From positions 32,940 to 96,939 of the forward strand of contig CAZMSQ010000007.1 in the NCBI GenBank assembly GCA_964569025.1: DNA of 64,000 nucleotides. Direction: 5' to 3'. The notes beneath the pieces are model-generated. The model saw only the letters and a list, made by a program, of their open reading frames with translations. It did not search any database and had not been told where the DNA came from. Both the position numbers and the translations under genes were made by a program. Each line of letters begins with the position of its first letter. The first letter of the stretch is position 1. This DNA is from CAZMSQ01 sp964569025. Lineage in GTDB: Bacteria > Bacteroidota > Bacteroidia > Chitinophagales > Saprospiraceae. Below, in pieces: positions 53,365 to 61,609 of the stretch.

Positions 53365-53808
53365 ATGGTACAGCGTGGAAAGGAAGACAGGCTTGAAATA
53401 TCCGGGTTCATACTTGAGCGTACGGCGAGGAAGATGAAGCAGGCATTTCAGCGCTTGTTGAAAGACATTTCTGCGGGAATTACGGCTGACCAGTGGGTTG
53501 TTTTGGATACCTTGCGGAAGGGCGATGGGCTCAGTCAGTTTGAGATTTCGGAGTTGGTATTCAAGGATCCGCCTACGCTTACGCGCATCATTGATTTGCT
53601 GTGTCAGAAAGGGCTTGTCAAGCGGAAAGCCCACGCTGAAGACCGCCGACGGATGCAGGTATTTCTCACTGAGTCGGGCAACCGGTTGATCCAGGACCTT
53701 TTACCGGTGGTTCGGGAATTCCGGAGCCGGGGATGGAACAATTTGAGTGAGGAGGAATTACATCACTTACAGCGCCTTCTTGATCGCGTATTTTCCAATT
53801 TCGAATAA
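53365..53808 (+). CDS. MarR-family regulator of the tyrosine-degradation cluster
   Basis: A 147-residue MarR protein with the winged helix-turn-helix clear at ITADQWVVLDTLRKGDGLSQFEISELVFKDPPTLTRIIDLLCQKGLVKRKAHAEDRRRMQVFLTESG. It starts 20 bases before hmgA on the same strand, so it probably regulates hmgA-hpd and itself in response to an aromatic ligand. The DRRRMQVFLT wing is typical of the family. The ligand is not evident. Confidence 0.9.
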   Translation: MVQRGKEDRLEISGFILERTARKMKQAFQRLLKDISAGITADQWVVLDTLRKGDGLSQFEISELVFKDPPTLTRIIDLLCQKGLVKRKAHAEDRRRMQVFLTESGNRLIQDLLPVVREFRSRGWNNLSEEELHHLQRLLDRVFSNFE

Positions 53809-53828
53809 AATATTTAATCCAAAGGATC

Positions 53829-54986
53829 ATGCATTATTACAGTTTGGGATCAGTGCCAGGCAAGCGGCACACGCAATTTCGAAAACCTGATGGTACGTTG
53901 TATCACGAGGAGCTCTTTTCAACAGAGGGTTTCAGTAATATGTATTCGACCTTGTATCATGCCAACGCCCCAACACAGATTGTTCAGGTGGGCGAGCCTC
54001 GCTCGATAGAGCCGAAGGTGGTGCACGACAAGCAGTTAAAGCACCGTTGCTTGCAGGGTTTTGAGGTGGAGCCGACCGACGATTATCTGGAGAGTCGGCA
54101 GCCAGTGTTGGTCAATGATGATTGTAAGATTATTCTGGCCGCCCCGCGGAAGAGTATGACCGATTATTTTTTCAAAAATGCGGATGCTGACGAGGTCATT
54201 TTTGTACATCGGGGCACTGGAGTGATGAAGAGCATGTATGGAAAGTTGCCTTTTGAGTACGGAGATTATCTTGTAGTGCCGCGTGGCACAGTCTATCAAC
54301 TCGAGTTTGATGGGTCTGACAATCGATTGCTCATTATCGAATCGACTGGTCCTGTGACAACACCCAAGCGTTATCGGAATGGTTTCGGGCAGCTGTTGGA
54401 GCATTCACCATTCTGTGAGCGCGATATTCGGAAACCATCTTCTCTGGAGACCTATGACGAGCAGGGAGAATTTCTATTCTACATCAAAAAACAGGATAAC
54501 CTCTATCCCTATCGATATCTGAGCCATCCATTTGACGTAATCGGGTGGGACGGATATGTTTATCCATATGCTTTCTCCATTCATAATTTTGAACCTATCA
54601 CAGGCCGTGTGCACCAGCCACCGCCTGTCCATCAGACTTTTGACGGGCATAATTTTGTGATCTGCTCGTTTGTGCCTCGCCTTTACGACTACCATCCGCT
54701 TGCCATCCCTGCGCCTTATAATCACTCCAATATCGACAGCGATGAGGTATTGTATTATGTGGATGGTGATTTCATGAGCCGGAAGCACGTTGATAAGGGT
54801 ATGATTACCCTTCATCCGGGGGGAATTCCTCATGGGCCACACCCGGGAACAGTTGAAAAAAGCATTGGGAAGAAAGGCACTGAGGAGTTGGCGGTGATGA
54901 TTGATACATTCCGGCCTCTGAAGCTCACAGAACAGGCAGCCGGAATTGAGATTCCGGATTATTACCGGAGTTGGTTGACTGAATGA
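53829..54986 (+). CDS. hmgA: Homogentisate 1,2-dioxygenase
   Basis: A 385-residue HmgA, which opens the ring of homogentisate in tyrosine breakdown. The cupin core holds the segments HQTFDGHNFVICSFVPR, NHSNIDSDEVLYYVDG (likely iron ligands His299 and Glu306) and HPGGIPHGPHPGTVE. It is shorter than the roughly 440-residue enzymes of animals and pseudomonads but matches the bacterial short form. It is 20 bases after marR and 21 before hpd. Confidence 0.92.
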   Translation: MHYYSLGSVPGKRHTQFRKPDGTLYHEELFSTEGFSNMYSTLYHANAPTQIVQVGEPRSIEPKVVHDKQLKHRCLQGFEVEPTDDYLESRQPVLVNDDCKIILAAPRKSMTDYFFKNADADEVIFVHRGTGVMKSMYGKLPFEYGDYLVVPRGTVYQLEFDGSDNRLLIIESTGPVTTPKRYRNGFGQLLEHSPFCERDIRKPSSLETYDEQGEFLFYIKKQDNLYPYRYLSHPFDVIGWDGYVYPYAFSIHNFEPITGRVHQPPPVHQTFDGHNFVICSFVPRLYDYHPLAIPAPYNHSNIDSDEVLYYVDGDFMSRKHVDKGMITLHPGGIPHGPHPGTVEKSIGKKGTEELAVMIDTFRPLKLTEQAAGIEIPDYYRSWLTE

Positions 54987-55007
54987 TTTTCTTACTCGAC
55001 TCAAAAA

Positions 55008-56147
55008 ATGATTGTAATGAATACTATGATCCAAACAACAGCTGACCCCCGTTCTGTGACGGATGCTTTTCCCATCAAAGGGACTGATCATATCGAGTTT
55101 TATGTCGGTAATGCCAAACAGGCCAGTTTGTATTATCAGGCTGCCTTTGGCTTTCGGCAGGTGGCCTATCGCGGTCCGGAGACCGGGGTTCGCGATCGGT
55201 GTACTTATGTACTGGAGCAGGGGAAGATTCGATTTCTGCTGACCTCGGCCTTTGATCCGGACCACGAGGTTTCCAGACATGTGGCCTTGCATGGGGATGG
55301 AGTGAAGGTGCTGGCTCTTTGGGTGGATGATGCCAAACAAGCCTATGAGTTGGCCTTAGAACGCGGTGCTCAGTCGGCTGCAGTCCCGGAAGTCCATTCA
55401 GACGACAACGGACAGGTCGTGACGGCATCCATCCATACTTATGGAGAGACCATTCATACTTTCGTAGAACGCTCAGATTATTCCGGTGCTTTTATGCCTG
55501 GTTTTATGGCTCGCACGAGTGAGCGGGTTGTTGACCCAGTTGGACTTGAGTATGTGGATCACTGTGTCGGGAATGTCGAATTGGGAGGCATGAATAAGTG
55601 GGTCAAATTTTACCAGGAAGTCCTTGGATTTCAGCTCCTCATCACTTTTGATGACAAGGATATTTCGACCAAGTATACTGCTCTGATGAGCAAGGTTGTA
55701 TCCAATGGGAATGGCTATATCAAGTTTCCGATTAACGAGCCGGCACAAGGATTGAAGAAGTCCCAGATTGAGGAATATCTCGATTTTTACAAGGGTGCCG
55801 GCGTGCAGCACATTGCCGTTGCTACGGATGATATACTCACCACGGTTGATAAGCTCCGGAAAAACGGAGTTGATTTTCTGTATGTGCCGGAGACTTACTA
55901 CGAAACCGTCACAGATCGGGTGGGTGACATTGAGGAAAATCTCGAGGAGTTGAAACGCCTGAATATTCTCATAGACAGGGATGAGGAGGGGTATCTTCTT
56001 CAAATCTTCACGAAGCCTGTTCAGGACCGGCCCACAGTGTTCTATGAAATCATTCAGCGTAAAGGTGCCAAATCATTTGGGAAGGGGAATTTTCAGGCGC
56101 TTTTTGAAGCAATCGAGCGGGAGCAGGAGCTTCGCGGCACACTTTGA
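55008..56147 (+). CDS. hpd: 4-Hydroxyphenylpyruvate dioxygenase
   Basis: A 379-residue HPPD converting 4-hydroxyphenylpyruvate to homogentisate. Two vicinal-oxygen-chelate domains are present; the C-terminal one carries the iron triad His185 (YVDHCVGNV), His268 (GVQHIAVAT) and Glu347 (FYEIIQRKG). It is full length and lies directly after hmgA, so the two consecutive steps of tyrosine catabolism are together. The later enzymes (maleylacetoacetate isomerase, fumarylacetoacetase) are not in the window. The following gene is convergent, seven bases away. Confidence 0.95.
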   Translation: MIVMNTMIQTTADPRSVTDAFPIKGTDHIEFYVGNAKQASLYYQAAFGFRQVAYRGPETGVRDRCTYVLEQGKIRFLLTSAFDPDHEVSRHVALHGDGVKVLALWVDDAKQAYELALERGAQSAAVPEVHSDDNGQVVTASIHTYGETIHTFVERSDYSGAFMPGFMARTSERVVDPVGLEYVDHCVGNVELGGMNKWVKFYQEVLGFQLLITFDDKDISTKYTALMSKVVSNGNGYIKFPINEPAQGLKKSQIEEYLDFYKGAGVQHIAVATDDILTTVDKLRKNGVDFLYVPETYYETVTDRVGDIEENLEELKRLNILIDRDEEGYLLQIFTKPVQDRPTVFYEIIQRKGAKSFGKGNFQALFEAIEREQELRGTL

Positions 56148-56154
56148 GAGCCAG

Positions 56155-57336
56155 TCAGCGCTCATGGTGGGAAGGTGGTGAGTCATACCCATAGAGCAGG
56201 TCCTTCAGTTTGGAACCTCTCAGTGCAGAGATGTTGTACGCCTCGTTAAATTTTGAAATGGATTGGAGAATGTCCTGTTTGAGTTGTGTGAATTCAGCCG
56301 GGAGCTCATTCTGACAGTCGTGTTGGTTGGGATAGGTTTCTGCAATCACGAGGAATTTCTGGTAGTACTTTTCTCCTTGGTTGATAAACGAGTTATAGCG
56401 GTCAATGAAGTTAATGAGCCGGTCGACTGAGAATTCCAGGTCAGTGACCTGCCGGTACAGGCCGGACCGCTCTTCCGACAGGCTTGACTCCATTGCCCGG
56501 CCCAGTGTCTGGAACAATTGTTCTATAGCATCATAGACCTCCTCCCAGTCATCATTCCTGCGGCACTCTTCAAGGGGAGTATTGTAGCCGATGACTTTCA
56601 TGTATTCCGTAAACAAGGAGGCGCAAGTATTTCGCAGGTCAGTATTACTCTGCTTCAGGAATTCTGTTTCATAGTAGATGGTAGACAATTCAGAGTGCAT
56701 TCTGGCGGTAAAGTCCAGGATGCAGGAAATTTCGTCAAGTTGTTCTTCCCTTTTCTGCGGATGGTCAGAGCCCAGGACAGACGTAATTAAGGAGAATGTT
56801 GTTGAGAGGTAGGGATTGCTTTGCAGAATGGCTGGCAGGGAAATGGCATGATCTTTCTTTTGGGCTTTTGAAAGATGCTGCTCAGCTTCTCTGAATGCGG
56901 CATAGTGGTGCGGATTGGAGACAGCAGCAATCTGTTGTTGCACTTGGATTGAGGAGAAGTGATGGTCAAGGGCCAGGATTTTTTCATAGAGTAATCGGAT
57001 GATCTCCAGTCCTTTTGTGTACCGAAGCCTGGTGAGTTCGAGTTGGAATTTCTGATCGATGAGTCGGAGTTCGCGCAAGAGTTTCTCGCGTTTGTATTGG
57101 ATGCGAAGGTGCGCCCGCAGATTGGGGATATTCGCTTTCACGCTCTTTCTGAGAAGGTCATCTGCGCGGTTTACATCTTCCAGAATTTCTGAAGATGCTC
57201 TCGCAAACTTCTCAGCAACAGAGATTTCAGCAATTTCCAAATCAATGAGAAAGGTGGTAAGTGTGTCGGTGGCTTTGACAGGCATTGCGAGGGTGATCAG
57301 AGCGGCCACCGCACAAAGGAAGGAGGTCGGGTTCAT
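56155..57336 (-). CDS. Exported coiled-coil hypothetical protein
   Basis: A 393-residue protein with a signal peptide (FLCAVAALITLAMPVKA) and an all-helical mature part rich in Glu, Leu and Arg with heptad-like stretches, so probably coiled coil in the periplasm. I do not recognise a named family. Four cysteines are spread through the second half. The ATG lies 16 bases after a terminator hairpin on the same strand, which leaves little room for a promoter. Confidence 0.75.
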   Translation of the reverse strand: MNPTSFLCAVAALITLAMPVKATDTLTTFLIDLEIAEISVAEKFARASSEILEDVNRADDLLRKSVKANIPNLRAHLRIQYKREKLLRELRLIDQKFQLELTRLRYTKGLEIIRLLYEKILALDHHFSSIQVQQQIAAVSNPHHYAAFREAEQHLSKAQKKDHAISLPAILQSNPYLSTTFSLITSVLGSDHPQKREEQLDEISCILDFTARMHSELSTIYYETEFLKQSNTDLRNTCASLFTEYMKVIGYNTPLEECRRNDDWEEVYDAIEQLFQTLGRAMESSLSEERSGLYRQVTDLEFSVDRLINFIDRYNSFINQGEKYYQKFLVIAETYPNQHDCQNELPAEFTQLKQDILQSISKFNEAYNISALRGSKLKDLLYGYDSPPSHHER

Positions 57337-57351
57337 GGGAGCACATTAAAA

Positions 57352-57380
57352 AGCGGGGGGGAGGAAATACTCCCCCCGCT
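57352..57380 (-). terminator. Terminator on the minus strand upstream of the coiled-coil gene
   Basis: On the plus strand AGCGGGGGG (57352-57360) pairs perfectly with CCCCCCGCT (57372-57380). Read on the minus strand the stem is followed by TTTTTAATG, a good U tail. It ends the transcript of the 57413-57868 gene. Confidence 0.85.
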
Positions 57381-57412
57381 CAAAGTTTCAATGGTTGTTT
57401 CAGGGTCTTCTT

Positions 57413-57868
57413 TTAGAAGAAGATATACAGGGTGTCAGAAGTACGGGTGGTTCGGTATCGGCCCGGGCTCAGACTCGCAGATTTTGAGCCTCGCAGGGCA
57501 CTGGCAATTTGTTGTGGAAGCGGAATCGTCTCCTCGATCTGGAGATAGCCGTCTTTTGAGGGCAGTGTCCACAGGTCGGAATTACAGTGATCAGCCGGTA
57601 TTTTGAGCAAAAGGTGCCCGCGTTGGTCAAGACAGAGAATTCCCGCGGCTTCTGCCCCGTTCGGGCCGGCTGTTGCCGGGGTCAGTTTGCACAGTCCACG
57701 GCCAGTGCACCATGGAGGCCTGCCGATATGGATGTCAACAGGCACTGTTGCAGAGCGGAGGGCGGTTGTGCTTGGTGTAAGCGCTGTCATGCCGGCCCCT
57801 GCAGCAATGGCCATCAGGATGAGTGAGATGGATTTCCCAGCTCTGCGGCGTTTCCTCTGGCCACTCAT
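57413..57868 (-). CDS. Membrane-anchored hypothetical protein with IGRPPWCTGRGLC motif
   Basis: A 151-residue protein with a basic N-terminus and hydrophobic anchor (SISLILMAIAAGAGMTAL), then a conserved-looking block VDIHIGRPPWCTGRGLCKLTP, a strand-rich middle and an end of the form LSPGRYRTTRTSDTLYIFF. I associate the IGRP..C.G.G.C block and this ending with a small exported family of Saprospiria (recall only). A promoter box and a terminator frame the gene, which supports it being real. Its ATG overlaps the stop of an upstream 26-codon ORF. Confidence 0.72.
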   Translation of the reverse strand: MSGQRKRRRAGKSISLILMAIAAGAGMTALTPSTTALRSATVPVDIHIGRPPWCTGRGLCKLTPATAGPNGAEAAGILCLDQRGHLLLKIPADHCNSDLWTLPSKDGYLQIEETIPLPQQIASALRGSKSASLSPGRYRTTRTSDTLYIFF

Positions 57869-57945
57869 AGGCAGCCATCGTGGTCAATGATAATTCGGTT
57901 CCGATCTGGCGAATAAGAAGGTGGAAGTGTGTTGAATTGCTTCAT
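57865..57945 (-). CDS. Small 26-residue ORF coupled to the membrane protein gene
   Basis: On the minus strand an ATG at 57943-57945 opens a 26-codon frame (MKQFNTLPPSYSPDRNRI then IIDHDGCL) whose TGA overlaps the next ATG as ATGA. It lies about 50 bases downstream of the transcription start predicted from the -7 box at 58004-58011. It could be a true small protein, a leader peptide controlling the downstream gene, or the displaced N-terminus of that gene after a one-base frameshift. Confidence 0.5.
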   Translation of the reverse strand: MKQFNTLPPSYSPDRNRIIIDHDGCL

Positions 57946-58275
57946 GGTAGGGGGATTTAGTGAGTGAAGAAAAGCAAGCAACGCGTCTTTGAGTGCACTG
58001 TAACAAAGATAGGGTAGCAGTGCGGGCCGCACACGGACAAGCAGACTGCAAACGTTACCGAGAAATTTATGCGCCTTTTCGGACTCGATTCCACAAAACT
58101 TACCGATTTTGACCAGAATCGATATGATTTGGCGATTGCCGTCTTGATAGAAATAAAATTATGCAGAATATTAATTTAAGGCATAAATAGTATAAAAATG
58201 GGGTAAATGACAACAATTTAGGAAGGCAATTGTCATTTTAATGTTGTTTTCATAATTTCACCAAAGCCAAATGCC
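57946..58275. other. Divergent intergenic region
   Basis: About 330 bases lie between the small leftward ORF and the rightward TPR-like gene. It contains the minus-strand -7 box at 58004-58011; the right half (58140-58260) is very AT-rich and probably holds the rightward promoter. No gene is seen. Confidence 0.55.
58004..58011 (-). promoter_or_regulatory. -7 box of the small-ORF/membrane-protein unit (minus strand)
   Basis: CAAAGATA on the plus strand reads TATCTTTG on the minus strand, a perfect Bacteroidota -7 box 59 bases upstream of the small ORF. No TTG at ideal -33 spacing. Confidence 0.58.
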
Positions 58276-59856
58276 ATGGATTTGATTCGTGACCTTCTCT
58301 CGATCATTACCAGAAACAAATTAAAGCACCTGCACATTTTGGGGCAGTCGGCGGGTGGTGAAAGCAGCAATCTTCTGGATGATTTGTACACTTTGCTTTC
58401 CAATGGCGGTGACCATGGCGATGAAGAGGCTGCACGCAAATTGTATGGAGCGTCGCCATCGGACAGGCGCTATCGAAAGTTAAAGAGTGTCTTGAAGTAC
58501 CGACTGATTGACTTGCTGTTTCTTGTTGACGGGAATCAGGCAAAGTATCAGGAACACCGGGTGGCGTTTCAGCAGGCTGTCAAATATCTTGCTGCATCGA
58601 GAATTATGGTGGCAAGAGGAGCGGCAAAAAGTCCGGCTGAATTATTGAATAAAGCCCTGGATATTTCTCTCCGCAATGAATTTACTGACATTACGGTACA
58701 GTGCCTCAAGCATTTGAGGAATCACTTTGGGCTCATTCAGCCTGACTGGAAAAAGTACAGGGAATACGACGAACGACTCAAGGCCATGCTGTCGGTTCAG
58801 GAAGCTGAAACGTGTGCTGAAGAATATTTCATCCTGCTTGCCAGAAAGCATCTTGGGCGAAGTGCATCTCAGCCAGTTCTGGATGCACCTATTGAAGAAA
58901 TTCTTTCATTGCTGGAGAACCAGATGGCACAGTATGATTCTTTCAGGCTGCATTTTCATGGGAGAATGGTGCAGATGGTCTCCTTTATGAACAAGCATGA
59001 CTACCAGTCAGCTGCATCTGTCTGCCGGGATGCCATCGCATTTTTTGAAGCAAAACCATTTACCTACCGAATCGGGTTATCTTCATTTGCCAATAACCTG
59101 ATCATCTGCTGCACTCAGCTAAAGCGATATGATGAGGGGTGGAAGGTGCTCGCCCGATTCAGTACGTTGTATAAAAAGGGGCATTATAACTGGTTTAATC
59201 AGAAGTTGCTGCATGTGACATTATGCTTGCACACAGCCCGATATGATGAGGGCTGGATGGTATACCGAGAAGTCATAAAACAGGGGAGTGCCAGTGCGTT
59301 GCCTCCAGAAGAAGGGGAAAAGTGGACCATCATTGGGGCATATTTGCATTATCTTGATGCTGTCGGAAAAGTCAACGTACCGGAGAATGAAAAGCGAAGT
59401 CGGAAATTTCGGATTTCCAAATTTTTGAACGAAGTACCGGTCTATTCGGCGGATAAGCGCGGCTATAATGTGGCAATTCTCATCATTCAGATATTGCTGT
59501 TAATTGCCCAGCGCTCTTACCAGACCGCGCTGGATCGGGTAGAGGCACTCGGAAAGTATCGAGTCAGGTATTTGAGAAAAGATGCCCAGTTTCGGAGCAA
59601 CTGCTTCATCCAGTTGGTGTTGCTCATCCCCATTTCAGGGTTCCATCGGAAATCCGTTGAGCGGCGAGCCGACAAATATCTCAAGAAACTAGAATCAATG
59701 CCGCTGGAGCTTGCGAGACAACCGTATGAGGCTGAGTTGATTCCCTTTGAGAAGCTTTGGCAAATTGCACTTGATTCGCTTGGCACGCAGTTTGTTCGCA
59801 ACCGTATTTACCAAAAATACAGGACGGGAGTCAATCCGTATGAAAGGCAGGATTGA
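58276..59856 (+). CDS. TPR-like helical protein, Saprospiria-type hypothetical
   Basis: A 526-residue, largely helical, basic protein with no signal peptide. It begins MDLIRDLLSIITRNKLKHLH and contains SDRRYRKLKSVLKYRLIDLLFLVD, then many degenerate helical pairs (for example RYDEGWKVLARFSTLYKKGHY and ARYDEGWMVYREVI) like TPR units. It resembles in build, and possibly in ancestry, the protein at 17108-18541. Function unknown; an interaction scaffold is the obvious guess. Its stop abuts the nadB stop with no gap. Confidence 0.8.
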   Translation: MDLIRDLLSIITRNKLKHLHILGQSAGGESSNLLDDLYTLLSNGGDHGDEEAARKLYGASPSDRRYRKLKSVLKYRLIDLLFLVDGNQAKYQEHRVAFQQAVKYLAASRIMVARGAAKSPAELLNKALDISLRNEFTDITVQCLKHLRNHFGLIQPDWKKYREYDERLKAMLSVQEAETCAEEYFILLARKHLGRSASQPVLDAPIEEILSLLENQMAQYDSFRLHFHGRMVQMVSFMNKHDYQSAASVCRDAIAFFEAKPFTYRIGLSSFANNLIICCTQLKRYDEGWKVLARFSTLYKKGHYNWFNQKLLHVTLCLHTARYDEGWMVYREVIKQGSASALPPEEGEKWTIIGAYLHYLDAVGKVNVPENEKRSRKFRISKFLNEVPVYSADKRGYNVAILIIQILLLIAQRSYQTALDRVEALGKYRVRYLRKDAQFRSNCFIQLVLLIPISGFHRKSVERRADKYLKKLESMPLELARQPYEAELIPFEKLWQIALDSLGTQFVRNRIYQKYRTGVNPYERQD

Positions 59857-61455
59857 TCAGATAATTGTATGTTGAATAATAGGCAGTTTCTCCGGGTAAT
59901 CTGTGGTAAAGTGCAACCCCCTGCTTTCGCGTCTCATGGCGGCAGATCTTGTAATCAGATACCCCATCGTGATGAGGTTGCGAAGTTCGCAGAGTTGTGG
60001 AGAGAGAATGGAATTCTGGTACAAAGCTTCTGTTTCGCGGTGCAGGAGGTACAGCCTGTCGAGGGCTCTTTTGAGACGTACATCTGAGCGGACTATTCCG
60101 ACATAGCTGCTCATTATTTCCCGAACTTCTTTCAAGCTTTGAGTAATAAGAACCATTTCTTGCGGGTGGGTCGTTCCTTCGGCATGCCAGTCGGGCAATC
60201 CGGATTGCCATGTCAGGGTATCGATGGTTGGAAGCAGATGAGCCTGACTGCGATGAGCAAACACCAGAGCCTCCAGCAGTGAGTTGGAAGCCAGTCTGTT
60301 GGCGCCGTGAAGTCCGGTGCTTGTGCATTCGCCACAAGCGTAGAGTTGACTGATATTTGTCTGCCCCCACTCGTTTGTACTGATGCCCCCACACAAGTAG
60401 TGGCAGGCTGGAACCACTGGAATCATATCAGTGGCAGGGTTAATGCCTTCCTCAAGGCATTTCTCAAGGATGGTCGGAAAATGGGCTTTGAATCCATCTG
60501 GGTCGATGTGGCGGCAATCCAGAAACACATGATCAGCGCCTGCCTTTTTCATTTCACTGTCTATGGCTCGCGCAACAATATCCCGAGGAGCGAGAGACCC
60601 CCGGCGGTCGTAGGCATACATAAATGCTTCGCCCTCTCTGGTTTTCAATTCCCCCCCAAATCCACGGACAGCCTCAGAAATCAGAAAAGACGGGGAAGCT
60701 CCCGAATGCAGGTACAGGGCCGTGGGATGAAACTGAACGAATTCCATGTCTTCGATATGGCCTTTGGCCCTGTAAAACATGGCGATACCATCACCGGTGG
60801 CAATGGTGGGATTGGTGGTATTGCGGTAGACCTGGCCCCCGCCACCTGTTGCAATGATGGTAGTGCGTGCCAGAATGGTTTCGATATGACCGGTTTCCTT
60901 GTTCAGGGCGTAAGCGCCGAAGCAGGTGATGTCGGGGGTGAGCCGGGTCACGGTATACCCGAGGTGATGCTGTGTGAGCAAATCAATGGCAAAAAACTCT
61001 TCGCGGATTTCGATGGAAGGGTGACGGGCGGCCTCTGCGAGCAGGGTGCGTTGTATTTCCCATCCAGTCAAATCTTTATAGTGCAGGATTCTGTTGGCAG
61101 AGTGCCCCCCTTCCCGCCCGAGGTCATACTCATTAGTTGATGCCCGGTCAAAACGCGCACCCCATTCTATGATCTCCCGCACTCGCTCCGGGCCTTCATT
61201 GACAACCAACTGTACAATCTCCTCCCGGCACAATCCGTCGCCAGCATCAAGCGTATCTGAAATGTGGTCTTCGTAAGAATCTTTTTCGAGATTCCACACT
61301 GCGGCAACACCCCCCTGGGCATAGCGCGTATTGCTTTCATCCCTGCTGGTCTTGGTCAGTACGAGAATGCGCAGATCCGGCCGCAGACGAGCTACCTTAA
61401 TCGAGAATGACAGTCCGGCAATACCGGCTCCGATGACGAGGATGTCTGTTTTCAT
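59857..61455 (-). CDS. nadB: L-aspartate oxidase
   Basis: A 532-residue NadB, the flavoenzyme that oxidises aspartate to iminoaspartate for NAD synthesis. It has the FAD-binding start DILVIGAGIAGLSFSIKVA, SNTRYAQGGVAAVW, an HxxE-type active-site region (EFVQFHPTAL) and the C-terminal helical domain (LKEVREIMSSYVGIVRSDVRL). The ATG at 61455 (MKTDILVIGAG) is preferred to one at 61521. nadA and nadC are not here. Confidence 0.95.
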   Translation of the reverse strand: MKTDILVIGAGIAGLSFSIKVARLRPDLRILVLTKTSRDESNTRYAQGGVAAVWNLEKDSYEDHISDTLDAGDGLCREEIVQLVVNEGPERVREIIEWGARFDRASTNEYDLGREGGHSANRILHYKDLTGWEIQRTLLAEAARHPSIEIREEFFAIDLLTQHHLGYTVTRLTPDITCFGAYALNKETGHIETILARTTIIATGGGGQVYRNTTNPTIATGDGIAMFYRAKGHIEDMEFVQFHPTALYLHSGASPSFLISEAVRGFGGELKTREGEAFMYAYDRRGSLAPRDIVARAIDSEMKKAGADHVFLDCRHIDPDGFKAHFPTILEKCLEEGINPATDMIPVVPACHYLCGGISTNEWGQTNISQLYACGECTSTGLHGANRLASNSLLEALVFAHRSQAHLLPTIDTLTWQSGLPDWHAEGTTHPQEMVLITQSLKEVREIMSSYVGIVRSDVRLKRALDRLYLLHRETEALYQNSILSPQLCELRNLITMGYLITRSAAMRRESRGLHFTTDYPEKLPIIQHTII

Positions 61456-61609
61456 CCGGACAGCGTGCGATTTTTGTTGATTGCACAGGGCTGTAAGGTA
61501 TGCATTTCGACGCTTTTTCATGAGATTGAGGGGTCCGGAAGGATGGTTTGCAGGATTTTCCGCATCTTGTCAGGTGGTGACTGTATATGCCCGGAAGAAA
61601 GAGAATAGT

